64,000 nt of DNA from the NCBI RefSeq assembly GCF_035270045.1, contig NZ_DATFIP010000035.1, positions 3,889-67,888 on the forward strand, given 5' to 3'. The notes beneath the pieces were generated by a model. It saw only the letters and a program-made list of their open reading frames with translations. It searched no databases and was not told the origin of the DNA. Of this stretch, positions 9,047 through 17,081 are shown piece after piece; position 1 is the stretch's first letter, and each line of letters begins with the position of its first letter. The position numbers and the translations under genes are program-made. This stretch comes from Salibaculum sp035270045 (lineage in GTDB: Bacteria; Pseudomonadota; Alphaproteobacteria; Rhodobacterales; Rhodobacteraceae).

Positions 9047-10435
9047 ATGGCATCCTATGACGTCATCATCATCGGCTCCGGCCCCGGCGGCTATGTCTGC
9101 GCGATCCGCTGTGCGCAGCTGGGCCTGAAAACGGCCGTGGTCGAAGGGCGCGAGACACTGGGCGGCACCTGCCTGAACGTGGGTTGCATCCCGTCCAAGG
9201 CGCTGCTGCACGCCACGCACATGCTGCACGAGGCCGAGCACAACTTCACCGAGATGGGCCTGAAGGGCAAAAGCCCCTCGGTCGACTGGAAACAGATGAT
9301 GGCCTACAAGGAAAAAACCATCGGCCAGAACACCCAAGGCATCGAATACCTGTTCAAGAAGAACAAGATCGACTGGCTCAAGGGCTGGGGGTCGATCCCC
9401 GGGGCCGGCAAGGTCAAGGTCGGCGACGACACCTTTGATGCCAAGCACATCATCATCGCCAGCGGGTCCGACGTGGCCACCCTGCCCGGCGTCGAGATCG
9501 ACGAGGAAACCGTCGTCTCCTCGACCGGGGCGCTGAGCCTCAAGAAGCCGCCGAAAAAGCTCGTGGTGATCGGGGCTGGTGTCATCGGCCTGGAACTGGG
9601 CAGCGTCTACCAGCGCCTTGGCGCCGAGGTGACGGTGATCGAATACCTTGACGCCATCACTCCCGGCATGGATGCCGAGGTGCAGAAGAGTTTCCAGAAA
9701 CTTCTGAAAAAGCAGGGACTGACCTTCGTCATGGGGGCGGCCGTACAGGGGGTCGAGACGCTCAAGACCAAGGCCAAGGTGACCTACAAGATGCGCAAGG
9801 ACGACAGCGAGCATACCGTGGACGCGGATACCGTGCTGGTGGCCACGGGCCGCAAGCCTTACACCGACGGGCTGGGGCTGGAGTCTGTGGGCGTCGAACT
9901 GACAGACCGTGGCCAGGTCAAGACAGACGCGCATTTCGCCACGAACGTGCCGGGCATCTATGCCATCGGCGACGCCATCGCCGGGCCGATGCTGGCACAC
10001 AAGGCCGAGGACGACGGCATGGCCCTTGCCGAGACCCTGGCCGGCCAGGCGGGGCACGTGGACTACAACCTGGTGCCGGGCGTGATCTACACCCACCCCG
10101 AGGTGGCCAATGTCGGCCAGACCGAGGAACAACTCAAGGAGGCGGGCCGCGCCTACAAGGTCGGCAAGTTCTCCTTCATGGGCAATGGCCGGGCCAAGGC
10201 GAATTTCGCCGGTGACGGGTTCGTCAAGATCCTTGCCGACAAGGAAACCGACCGCATCCTGGGCTGCCATATCATCGGCCCTGCTGCGGGCGACCTGATC
10301 CACGAGGTCTGCGTGGCCATGGAATTCGGCGCCGCGGCCGAGGATCTGGCGCGGACCAGCCACGCCCACCCGACCTATTCCGAAGCGGTGCGCGAGGCGG
10401 CCCTGGCCTGTGGCGACGGCCCGATTCACAGTTGA
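9047..10435 (+). CDS. lpdA: Dihydrolipoyl dehydrogenase (E3)
   Basis: FAD-dependent E3 subunit that reoxidises dihydrolipoamide for the 2-oxo acid dehydrogenase complexes. 462 residues, standard. FAD-binding GSGPGGYVCAIRCAQLG at the N-terminus; redox-active disulfide in GGTCLNVGCIPSK; NAD-binding GAGVIGLELGSVY; C-terminal active site HAHPTYSEA supplying the His-Glu pair. It lies downstream of sucAB and is followed by a strong terminator. It is the only E3 gene in the window and could also serve the E1/E2 operon at 13.9-17.1 kb, which lacks one. Confidence 0.97.
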   Translation: MASYDVIIIGSGPGGYVCAIRCAQLGLKTAVVEGRETLGGTCLNVGCIPSKALLHATHMLHEAEHNFTEMGLKGKSPSVDWKQMMAYKEKTIGQNTQGIEYLFKKNKIDWLKGWGSIPGAGKVKVGDDTFDAKHIIIASGSDVATLPGVEIDEETVVSSTGALSLKKPPKKLVVIGAGVIGLELGSVYQRLGAEVTVIEYLDAITPGMDAEVQKSFQKLLKKQGLTFVMGAAVQGVETLKTKAKVTYKMRKDDSEHTVDADTVLVATGRKPYTDGLGLESVGVELTDRGQVKTDAHFATNVPGIYAIGDAIAGPMLAHKAEDDGMALAETLAGQAGHVDYNLVPGVIYTHPEVANVGQTEEQLKEAGRAYKVGKFSFMGNGRAKANFAGDGFVKILADKETDRILGCHIIGPAAGDLIHEVCVAMEFGAAAEDLARTSHAHPTYSEAVREAALACGDGPIHS

Positions 10436-10460
10436 TCCAACGCCCTGACGAGTGCAGGAC

Positions 10461-10489
10461 AGGACCCCGCATCATGCCGGGGTCCTTTT
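10461..10489 (+). terminator. Rho-independent terminator after lpdA
   Basis: AGGACCCC (10461-10468) pairs with GGGGTCCT (10479-10486), followed by TTT. It closes the suc-lpd block. Confidence 0.88.
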
Positions 10490-10585
10490 AGATTCCGGGC
10501 CGCAAATCGCCGCGACGTGGCCAAAAACCTGCCCCAATGCACGGCCAGCTTGGATGCTGATCATTGCCACAGCAGGATTGACCCG

Positions 10586-11437
10586 ATGCGCCAGGTTGTT
10601 GCCCGTCTCGCCCTCGCCCTTCTTCTGACCCTCTCGGTCGCGTTTCCAGCCCAGGCCGACCGGGGCGTCGGGATGTGGGGGAAAGACCTCATCCTGCTGT
10701 CCGGTACGGAAATTCCCACCGGATCGGGTGGCACCTATGCCCTGTGTCACCTTGTCGAGACCATGACGATTGCCTTCATCCCGGTCCATACCACCATCAA
10801 GTCCTATGCCTTGTCGGACGCGGACTGCGTCGGGACCGCATATCGCTCTTTGTCGGCCGAGGATGTCGCACAGGGCCAGGCGGTCGGGGCCCTGCCCACC
10901 GATCTACCGGTCACGCCACAACTGACACCGCAGGCGCTTGTATTCGGCCACGCCGGACCGATTGTCCTGACCGGGGCGTTGCTCTTCCTCGTTTTGACCT
11001 TGTTGATCCACAAGCGGCTCAAGCGCGGCCGCAGGCGCAGGATCTCGGACACCCTGGCAATCAACGCGCTGGCGGCGATGACCCATGTGGCGATCTCGGA
11101 CGGCGATGTGGACGACCGCGAGGTCAGCCATATCGCCGGCATCCTGGGCAGGTTGACCGGGCGTGACTACGATCTCGGTCGGGTGCGCGACATGATCGGC
11201 CAGGTGCAGTCCCACATTGGCGATATCGACGCCCTGGGCGAGGGCCTGACCGAGGACGAATGCCGGATCGTCCTGGAATCGGCGCTGCATGTGGCCGTGG
11301 CCGATGGCCAGATCCATCCAAGCGAATACCGGCAGGTCAGCCATATCGCACACAGGCTGCACATCGGCGGGGCCGACTTCCGCGACGCCCTGGCACGGAT
11401 CGCGGCGACCATGAAACCGGGCGCCGAGACCGCCTGA
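10586..11437 (+). CDS. Secreted/membrane-anchored TerB-like protein
   Basis: 283 residues from ATG 10586. An N-terminal signal peptide (VVARLALALLLTLSVAFPAQA) is followed by an extracytoplasmic region, a transmembrane segment near residues 128-150 (IVLTGALLFLVLTLLIH) with a basic stop-transfer RLKRGRRRR, and a C-terminal helical domain. That domain has AAMTHVAISDGDVDDREV and AVADGQIHPSEY, the paired acidic D-G-x motifs of the TerB/DjlA-type fold. By topology the TerB-like domain is cytoplasmic. Function is unknown; TerB-like domains are linked to metal binding and stress. The stop codon touches that of the convergent GntR gene. Confidence 0.75.
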   Translation: MRQVVARLALALLLTLSVAFPAQADRGVGMWGKDLILLSGTEIPTGSGGTYALCHLVETMTIAFIPVHTTIKSYALSDADCVGTAYRSLSAEDVAQGQAVGALPTDLPVTPQLTPQALVFGHAGPIVLTGALLFLVLTLLIHKRLKRGRRRRISDTLAINALAAMTHVAISDGDVDDREVSHIAGILGRLTGRDYDLGRVRDMIGQVQSHIGDIDALGEGLTEDECRIVLESALHVAVADGQIHPSEYRQVSHIAHRLHIGGADFRDALARIAATMKPGAETA

Positions 11438-12088
11438 TCAGACCTTCAGCATCCGCAACCCCTGCGTTGCGTCGCTGCGCACGGCCAAGCGCAGACCGGG
11501 TTCGTCCCCGGCCTTGAGGGCCGCGAGGATCAGCTTGTGATTATGCGGCGGTTCTGTCCGGCGCAGCTGTCCGTAGAGCTTGGACATTGTCGGCCCCAGT
11601 TGCAGCCAGACGGTTTCCGTGATGGCCAGCATCGCCGGGGCCTGGGACCGCAGGTAGAGCGTGCGATGGAATTCCAGGTTCAGGCGGATGTAGCCGCTCG
11701 CATCGTGCCGGGCGATCATCTGTCGGACACGGTGGTTGATCTCTTCCAGCCGCTCGATCAGCGCCAGGTGGGCGCGCGGCAGGGCCCGGCTGGCCAGTTC
11801 CGGCTCCAGCAGGGCGCGCAGCGCGGCCAGTTCCTCGATCCGTTCGTTCGACAACTCGGGGGTGAAGACCCGCCCCGACGAGGACAGAGAAAGCGCGCCC
11901 TCCGCCACCAGGCGGCGCACCGCCTCGCGCGCGGGTGTCATCGAGACACCGAAATCCTTGCCGATGCCGCGAAGGGTCAGGTGCTGTCCGGGGTGCATCT
12001 CGCCGTGCAGGATGCGCAACCGCAGACTTCGGTAGACCCGGTCATGGGCGGCGCCGGTGGGTTCGGTGGCCTTGGAATGAATGAGCAT
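11438..12088 (-). CDS. GntR family (FadR-type) transcriptional regulator
   Basis: 216 residues. The N-terminal winged helix-turn-helix (about residues 15-75) contains MHPGQHLTLRGIGKDFGVSMTPAREAVRRLVAEGAL. The C-terminal all-helical ligand domain has the metal-binding pattern LNLEFHRTLY and NHKLILAAL typical of FCD proteins, where organic acids are common effectors. ATG 12088 is preceded by a perfect 14-bp palindrome only 5 bp away, so the protein probably represses itself. The same core palindrome occurs twice before sucC, making citric-acid-cycle genes its likely target. Confidence 0.9.
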   Translation of the reverse strand: MLIHSKATEPTGAAHDRVYRSLRLRILHGEMHPGQHLTLRGIGKDFGVSMTPAREAVRRLVAEGALSLSSSGRVFTPELSNERIEELAALRALLEPELASRALPRAHLALIERLEEINHRVRQMIARHDASGYIRLNLEFHRTLYLRSQAPAMLAITETVWLQLGPTMSKLYGQLRRTEPPHNHKLILAALKAGDEPGLRLAVRSDATQGLRMLKV

Positions 12089-12093
12089 GGTTC

Positions 12094-12107
12094 TTTGTGA
12101 TCACAAA
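12094..12107. promoter_or_regulatory. Operator TTTGTGATCACAAA at the GntR gene start
   Basis: A perfect 14-bp palindrome 5 bp upstream of the GntR start codon, overlapping where its ribosome site should be. It contains the TGTGATCACA core seen twice before sucC (793-802, 813-822). This suggests autoregulation. Confidence 0.7.
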
Positions 12108-12144
12108 TCGGGACGCCGTCAATCTCGACCGCCCGTTCATATGT

Positions 12145-12840
12145 TCAATCAAAGCGGATGCGATGCAGCGCGGCGCCTTCATCCCGCAGCCATCGGCGCG
12201 GGCCGGCGTGACCGGGGAAAAGGCGCGCCACCTCGGCCCAGAAGGCCGGGGAATGGTCCATGTGGGCCAGGTGCGCCACCTCGTGAGCGGCGACATAGTC
12301 CAGAACCTCGGCCGGGGCCATGATCAGCCGCCACGAGAACATCAGGTCCCCGCGGGACGAGCACGACCCCCAGCGGGAGCGCGTATCGCGTAGCGTGATC
12401 CGGCCGTAGGTCTGGCCCAGCGCGCCCGCGTGACGATCGCAGGCCTCGACCAGCGCATCCCGGGCGCGGGCCTTGAGAAACCCCATCAGGCGTGGACCCA
12501 GCCTGTCGGACCCCGGCGGGACAAGCAGACGATCGTCCACCAGCCGAACGCCGCGCCCGCTGCCCTGAACAACGGTCAGGGATCGACCGCGAAAGGGCAT
12601 CACCTGCCCGAAGGCAGGGTACTGTTCCGGGATGACAGTGGCCAGTTGCGCCCGCAGCCAGCCTGCCCTGTCATGCAGAAAGGCCCGCGCCTCGCGCTCG
12701 CGCACCCGCACGGGCAGGGTCAGGGTGGCGCGCCCGTCCAGCCGCGATACGCGCAGCGTCAGCCGACGTGCCCGCGCGTTGCGCCGGACAATGACCTCGA
12801 CCGGGGGGTTGCCTTCAACGACAAGACGGCCCATAGGCAC
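12145..12840 (-). CDS. YgjP/DUF45-type zinc metallopeptidase-like protein
   Basis: 231 residues. The C-terminal half carries the zinc-binding HEVAHLAHMDHSPAFW, where HExxH and the downstream histidine bind the metal, preceded by RWGSCSSRGDLMFSWRLIMAP, the signature region of the M48-related YgjP family. The N-terminal half is beta-rich with R-x-R-R-LTLRVSR. The substrate is unknown. It is transcribed away from the TIGR02300-type gene on the plus strand. Confidence 0.88.
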   Translation of the reverse strand: MPMGRLVVEGNPPVEVIVRRNARARRLTLRVSRLDGRATLTLPVRVREREARAFLHDRAGWLRAQLATVIPEQYPAFGQVMPFRGRSLTVVQGSGRGVRLVDDRLLVPPGSDRLGPRLMGFLKARARDALVEACDRHAGALGQTYGRITLRDTRSRWGSCSSRGDLMFSWRLIMAPAEVLDYVAAHEVAHLAHMDHSPAFWAEVARLFPGHAGPRRWLRDEGAALHRIRFD

Positions 12841-12943
12841 CCTTTACGAATTGCCTGCGTGTTAGCCTTTGACACGCCTATCCGCTTATGGCAGGTGGCG
12901 ACGATCACGCCAAGTGCTGCCATATCGCACAGAGGAAGCAACG

Positions 12944-13276
12944 ATGCCCAAGGAAGAATGGGGAACCAAGCGGGTTTGCCCGACCACCGGCAAACGGTTC
13001 TACGACCTTAATGCCAACCCGATCGTAAGCCCCTACACGGGCGAGGTGGTCCAGGTCGAGACCGGCAAGACCCGCACCATGGTCGCCGATGCAGCTGACG
13101 CCCAGTCGAAGAAGGCCGAGGAAAAGTCCTCGAACGACGAGGAAATCGTCCTCGACGATAGCGAGGAAGAGTCGAACGGCAGCTTGGGCGACGACGTGCT
13201 GGAAGACGACGACGACGATGACGACGTCTCGCTCGATGATCTTACCGACGTGGCCGCACCGGACGAGGAGACCTGA
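12944..13276 (+). CDS. TIGR02300 family acidic protein
   Basis: 110 residues. A conserved N-terminus (MPKEEWGTKRVCPTTGKRFY, then DLNANPIVSPYTGE) with a single cysteine is followed by a long acidic tail with runs of Asp and Glu. This is the alphaproteobacterial TIGR02300 family, often found beside tRNA-Ala as here; its function is unknown. ATG 12944 has a strong AGAGGAAG ribosome site 7 nt upstream, which decides the start. Confidence 0.9.
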   Translation: MPKEEWGTKRVCPTTGKRFYDLNANPIVSPYTGEVVQVETGKTRTMVADAADAQSKKAEEKSSNDEEIVLDDSEEESNGSLGDDVLEDDDDDDDVSLDDLTDVAAPDEET

Positions 13277-13374
13277 GGTCACCAAGGAATCTGGCGCCGG
13301 CGGGAATTTTCGCTTGATCTCGCCCGCGCCCACCCTTAGAGACCACTTCGTTGCCGCAAGCCGGCAACAATAAC

Positions 13375-13450
<76 letters not shown>

Positions 13451-13634
13451 AATCCTCCAAGGTATTTGTCCGCGTTCTGAACAGGTTGGGCGGTCGCTCG
13501 CGACCTCGCCCGGGACGGCACCTCCATTTTGCATGCGTTACCGCGCCACCCTCTCGTCACGCCTAATGGTCTGGTCGATCAAGAGCCCCCGCTCGGAACA
13601 CCGCCTTGAATCGGGTCAAGACCCTACAAAAGCT

Positions 13635-13880
13635 TCATGATCCGCGGCGGGACAAGTAGGCTTCCGCGCGGTTCACGGTCGATATCTCGGGATAATCTCT
13701 TTCCGGGATGTCGATCCCGAGCCGTTCGTGCAGCGCGGTCACAAGGTTGAGCACGTCCATCGAGTCGAGATCCAGATCGTCCTGAATATGGTCGTCGTCG
13801 CCGATATCCGCTGCCTCGATATCCGGTGCGACGCGGACCAGTTCCTCCAGAAAGATACTTTTGTAATCGGTGCTGGTCAT
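13635..13880 (-). CDS. Acyl carrier protein (phosphopantetheine-binding)
   Basis: 81 residues, all one carrier domain. The attachment serine is about S40 in DDLDLDSMDVLNLV, the DSxxxL pattern. It is the last gene of a four-gene minus-strand operon after an AMP-forming ligase, fused E1 alpha/beta and E2. Its start overlaps the E2 stop (ATGA), so expression is coupled to a 2-oxo acid dehydrogenase, which is unusual because such complexes normally deliver acyl groups to CoA. It differs from fatty-acid AcpP in context and in the DLDLDSMD sequence. Confidence 0.92.
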   Translation of the reverse strand: MTSTDYKSIFLEELVRVAPDIEAADIGDDDHIQDDLDLDSMDVLNLVTALHERLGIDIPERDYPEISTVNRAEAYLSRRGS

Positions 13881-15085
13881 TGTTCCTCCGGTGTCTGGAT
13901 GGCGTTTTCGAATGCGGCGATGAAGCGGGCCACCTGACGTCCGTCGCTGACGCGGTGGTCTGCCGAGACAGTCACCGTGACGACGTGGCGTGGGATGATC
14001 TCCCCAGCGACCACCCATGGGCGGAGGTGGGGTGCGCCCAGGCCAATCAAGGCAACCTGAGGCGGGAAGATCACGCCTGTCATCGCCTCGGCCCCCGACT
14101 CACCCAGACTTGACACCGTGATGGTTCCCTGTGTCATCTCCGACGCCCGGAGCCGTCCGGCGCGGGCGCGGGCGACGAGGTCTCGCATACCGGCCATCGT
14201 CTCCTCGAGTGTCATCGCGCCGGCGTTCATCAACGCGGGTGCGACCAGACCACCACCGCGAAGCGCGATGGCGACGCCCGGGTTCACCCCTTCGGACGGA
14301 ACGAAGCCGCGTTCATCGAGGTAATGGCCGTTCATCACCGGACTCTTGATCGCTGCCCGCGTCGCAGCGCGAACGAAAAGGGCGCCGAGGAGGATACGCT
14401 CGGCCGGGGGGCGATCCGCGTTCACCTTCTCGAGGAAGCTGATCGCTGGGTCGACGTCGATGGTCTCGGAAATGTAGAAATGCGGGATCGTCCGCTTGGC
14501 CCGCGTCATGGCGGCCGCGATGGCTTTGCGCATTTCCTCCATGGGAGAGGCCTTTGCCTCGGACTGGCCCGGGGCTGCGTGTTCCACATCGGCGAGCAGG
14601 ATGGCGCCACCCGGCCCGCTGCCCGTCAGGGACGCGACGTCGACGCCGAGTTTCTCGGCCAGTTGACGCGCGGCGGGCGAGGCGCGCAGCGCGCCAGGAG
14701 CGCGACGCATCGGGGCAGCGGGGGCCTTTGGTGGTTCGATCGCCTGCCGCGGTTCCCGGACCTGGGGAAGCTCGGGCTTTGTGAGCGGTTCCGGTGCTGC
14801 GTGCGCGGGTCCGGGTGCCGCGGCAGGTCGCGCCTCTGACGCCGCCTCGCCATCGGCGAGCACGATGGCGAGCGGCGTGCCGACAGGCAGCTCCCGGCCC
14901 AGTTCGGCCAGCAACTCGGTCACGGTACCCTCTTCGAAAACCTCGATCTCGATCGCGCCTTTCTGGGTTTCGACCACGGCCACGACGTCGCCCCGATGAA
15001 CGGTGTCGCCCGGTTTCACCAGCCATTCGACCAGCTTGCCCGCCTCCATGTCCGCGCCGAGCGAGGGCATGACGAAAACGCCCAT
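13877..15085 (-). CDS. 2-oxo acid dehydrogenase E2 acyltransferase
   Basis: 402 residues from ATG 15085. A single N-terminal lipoyl domain (MGVFVMPSLGADMEAGKLVE) carries the lipoyl lysine at about K42 in VETQKGAIE. An Ala/Pro-rich linker (about 80-130) and an E3-binding segment (ASPAARQLAEKLGVDVASLT, about 135-168) follow, then the catalytic domain with SADHRVSDG, the HxxxDG site, near residue 375. It probably transfers acetyl or another acyl group made by the adjacent fused E1. Its start lies 1 bp after the E1 stop. Acetoin or pyruvate complexes are the closest guesses; the substrate is not decided by sequence. Confidence 0.93.
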   Translation of the reverse strand: MGVFVMPSLGADMEAGKLVEWLVKPGDTVHRGDVVAVVETQKGAIEIEVFEEGTVTELLAELGRELPVGTPLAIVLADGEAASEARPAAAPGPAHAAPEPLTKPELPQVREPRQAIEPPKAPAAPMRRAPGALRASPAARQLAEKLGVDVASLTGSGPGGAILLADVEHAAPGQSEAKASPMEEMRKAIAAAMTRAKRTIPHFYISETIDVDPAISFLEKVNADRPPAERILLGALFVRAATRAAIKSPVMNGHYLDERGFVPSEGVNPGVAIALRGGGLVAPALMNAGAMTLEETMAGMRDLVARARAGRLRASEMTQGTITVSSLGESGAEAMTGVIFPPQVALIGLGAPHLRPWVVAGEIIPRHVVTVTVSADHRVSDGRQVARFIAAFENAIQTPEEQ

Positions 15086-15086
15086 C

Positions 15087-17081
15087 TCAGCGCCCCATTT
15101 GCGCGCGGGCGGCGGCAACGATCCTGTCGACCTGCGGAATCGACGCCTGTTCCAGATGCGCCGGATAGGGGATCGGAACCTCCTCGGAACAAACGCGCGA
15201 GACCGGCCCATCGAGCGACCAGAACCCTTGCTCCATGATGCGCGCCATGATTTCGGCCGCAAGCGAGCCCGAGCGCCAGCCCTCGTCCACGACGACCGCG
15301 CGGCGGGTCTTGCCGAGCGATGCGAGAATCGTCTGGTCGTCGAGCGGACGCAGGGTACGCAGGTCGATCACCTCGGCGCTGATCCCCTCCTTCGCAAGGC
15401 TCTCCGCCGCCTCCAGCGTCTTCCAGAGCGAGCCGCCATAGGTAATGAGGCTCACGTCCGTACCCTCCCGCCGGATCGCTGCCTTCGTGATGTCGACGGC
15501 TCCGGCCGTCTCATCGATCTGCCCGGCCATGTTGTAGAGCATGACGTTCTCGAAGATCAGCACCGGGTCGGGATCCTCAAGCGCGCTGCCCAGCATCCCC
15601 CGTGCATCCTCCAGCGTGGCGGGGGCGAGCACCTTCAATCCGGGGATATGTGCATACCATCCCTCAAGCGAATGCGAATGCTGCGCGGCGAGCTGCTTGC
15701 CCGCCCCGGTTGCCATGCGGATCACGAGTGGCACACCGAACTGACCGCCCGACATGTGCCGGATTGCAGCCGCGGTGTTCATGATTTGGTCGAGCGCGAG
15801 CAGACTGAAGTTGACGGTCATCAACTCCACGATGGGTCGCATCCCCGCCGCCGCGGCGCCGATGCCCGCGCCCGTGAACCCCGACTCGCTCAGCGGCGTA
15901 TCACGGATGCGGTCCTCGCCGAACTCCGCCATCAGGCCCTTGGTCACGGCATAACAGCCGCCGTAGGCACCCACGTCCTCGCCCATGAGAAATACCCGCG
16001 CGTCGCGCAGCATCGCATCGCGGATGCCCTGCTTCACCGCCTCGCGGTAGGTCGCCTTCAGCAACTTTCCCGAAGGGGTTGCGGCCTCAGGCGGATCCGG
16101 CTGCGTACCCAGGACATGGGTCGTCAGCGTCTCGGGCGGCTCCCAACTGCCCGCCTCGGCGAATTCGACGGCCTCGGCGATCTCGTCCGAAACCCGGGCC
16201 TCGATCTCGTCGACGTCTGACTGGTGAATCAAGCCGTTCTCCAGAAGCCAATTCTGGAAACGCACGATCGGACCCTTCAGCCGCCATGTCGCCACCTCGT
16301 CCTTCTCGCGGTAGAGCTGTGCGTCGAACATGGAATGGGCGCGGAAGCGGTAGGTCTTGCATTCGAGGAAATGTGGCCGTCCGGTCTCCCGTATCCGGGC
16401 GATGGCCCGGCGTGCCGCAGCTTCCACCGCAACCACGTCCATGCCATCCACCTGCTCGGCCTCGATCCCGTAGACCTTGGCCTTTTCGAAGATCTCCGTC
16501 TCGGATTCGGTCCGCTCGACAGCGGATCCCATCGCGTACCCGTTGTTCTCGCAAACGAACAGCACGGGAAGATCCCACAGTTCTGCGAGGTTCATGGTCT
16601 CATGGAATTCACCCTCGGCCACGGCGCCCTCGCCGAAGAAGCAGGCCGTGACATTCGCTTCGCCCCGCATCCGGTCCGCAAGCGCGAGGCCACCCGCCAG
16701 CGGCAGGCCGCCACCCACGATGGCGTTTCCGCCGTAGAAATTGGCGGCGGCGTCAAAGATGTGCATCGAGCCCCCACGCCCGCCGGAACAGCCCTCGGCC
16801 TTGCCATACATCTCGGCCAGGACGGTTGTCATCGGCACGCCACGGGCAAGCGCGTGGCCGTGTTCGCGATAGGTTGCAACGATGCGGTCCGTGTCGCGCA
16901 GGACCGGGATGACACCGGCGGCGATTGCCTCCTCCCCGTCGTAGAGGTGCAGGAAGCCGCGGATCTTCTCCAGCGTGTAAAGCTCGGCGCATTTGTCCTC
17001 GAAGCGGCGTATGCGGATCATCTGGCGCAAGAGATCCAGCACATGCGTCCGGTCGAGTCGGGGCTTTTCGGTGGCACTCAT
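15087..17081 (-). CDS. Fused E1 alpha/beta subunit of a 2-oxo acid dehydrogenase
   Basis: 664 residues. Residues 1-330 are an E1-alpha homologue with HGHALARGVP and a thiamine-diphosphate motif running from GEGAVAEGEFHE to ENNGYAMGS. Residues 340-664 are an E1-beta homologue with LMGEDVGAYGG, DTPLSESGFTGAGIGAA, MATGAGKQLAAQHSHSLE and VVDEGWRSG. Most pyruvate and acetoin complexes encode these as two proteins. It would decarboxylate a 2-oxo acid or acetoin and acylate the adjacent E2. The start overlaps the ligase stop (ATGA). There is no E3 gene and no AcoR-type activator nearby. Confidence 0.95.
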   Translation of the reverse strand: MSATEKPRLDRTHVLDLLRQMIRIRRFEDKCAELYTLEKIRGFLHLYDGEEAIAAGVIPVLRDTDRIVATYREHGHALARGVPMTTVLAEMYGKAEGCSGGRGGSMHIFDAAANFYGGNAIVGGGLPLAGGLALADRMRGEANVTACFFGEGAVAEGEFHETMNLAELWDLPVLFVCENNGYAMGSAVERTESETEIFEKAKVYGIEAEQVDGMDVVAVEAAARRAIARIRETGRPHFLECKTYRFRAHSMFDAQLYREKDEVATWRLKGPIVRFQNWLLENGLIHQSDVDEIEARVSDEIAEAVEFAEAGSWEPPETLTTHVLGTQPDPPEAATPSGKLLKATYREAVKQGIRDAMLRDARVFLMGEDVGAYGGCYAVTKGLMAEFGEDRIRDTPLSESGFTGAGIGAAAAGMRPIVELMTVNFSLLALDQIMNTAAAIRHMSGGQFGVPLVIRMATGAGKQLAAQHSHSLEGWYAHIPGLKVLAPATLEDARGMLGSALEDPDPVLIFENVMLYNMAGQIDETAGAVDITKAAIRREGTDVSLITYGGSLWKTLEAAESLAKEGISAEVIDLRTLRPLDDQTILASLGKTRRAVVVDEGWRSGSLAAEIMARIMEQGFWSLDGPVSRVCSEEVPIPYPAHLEQASIPQVDRIVAAARAQMGR

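Noticed and set aside
15086..15262. N-terminal extension of the E2 gene
   Set aside because: It would overlap E1 in another frame; the lipoyl domain starts exactly at ATG 15085.
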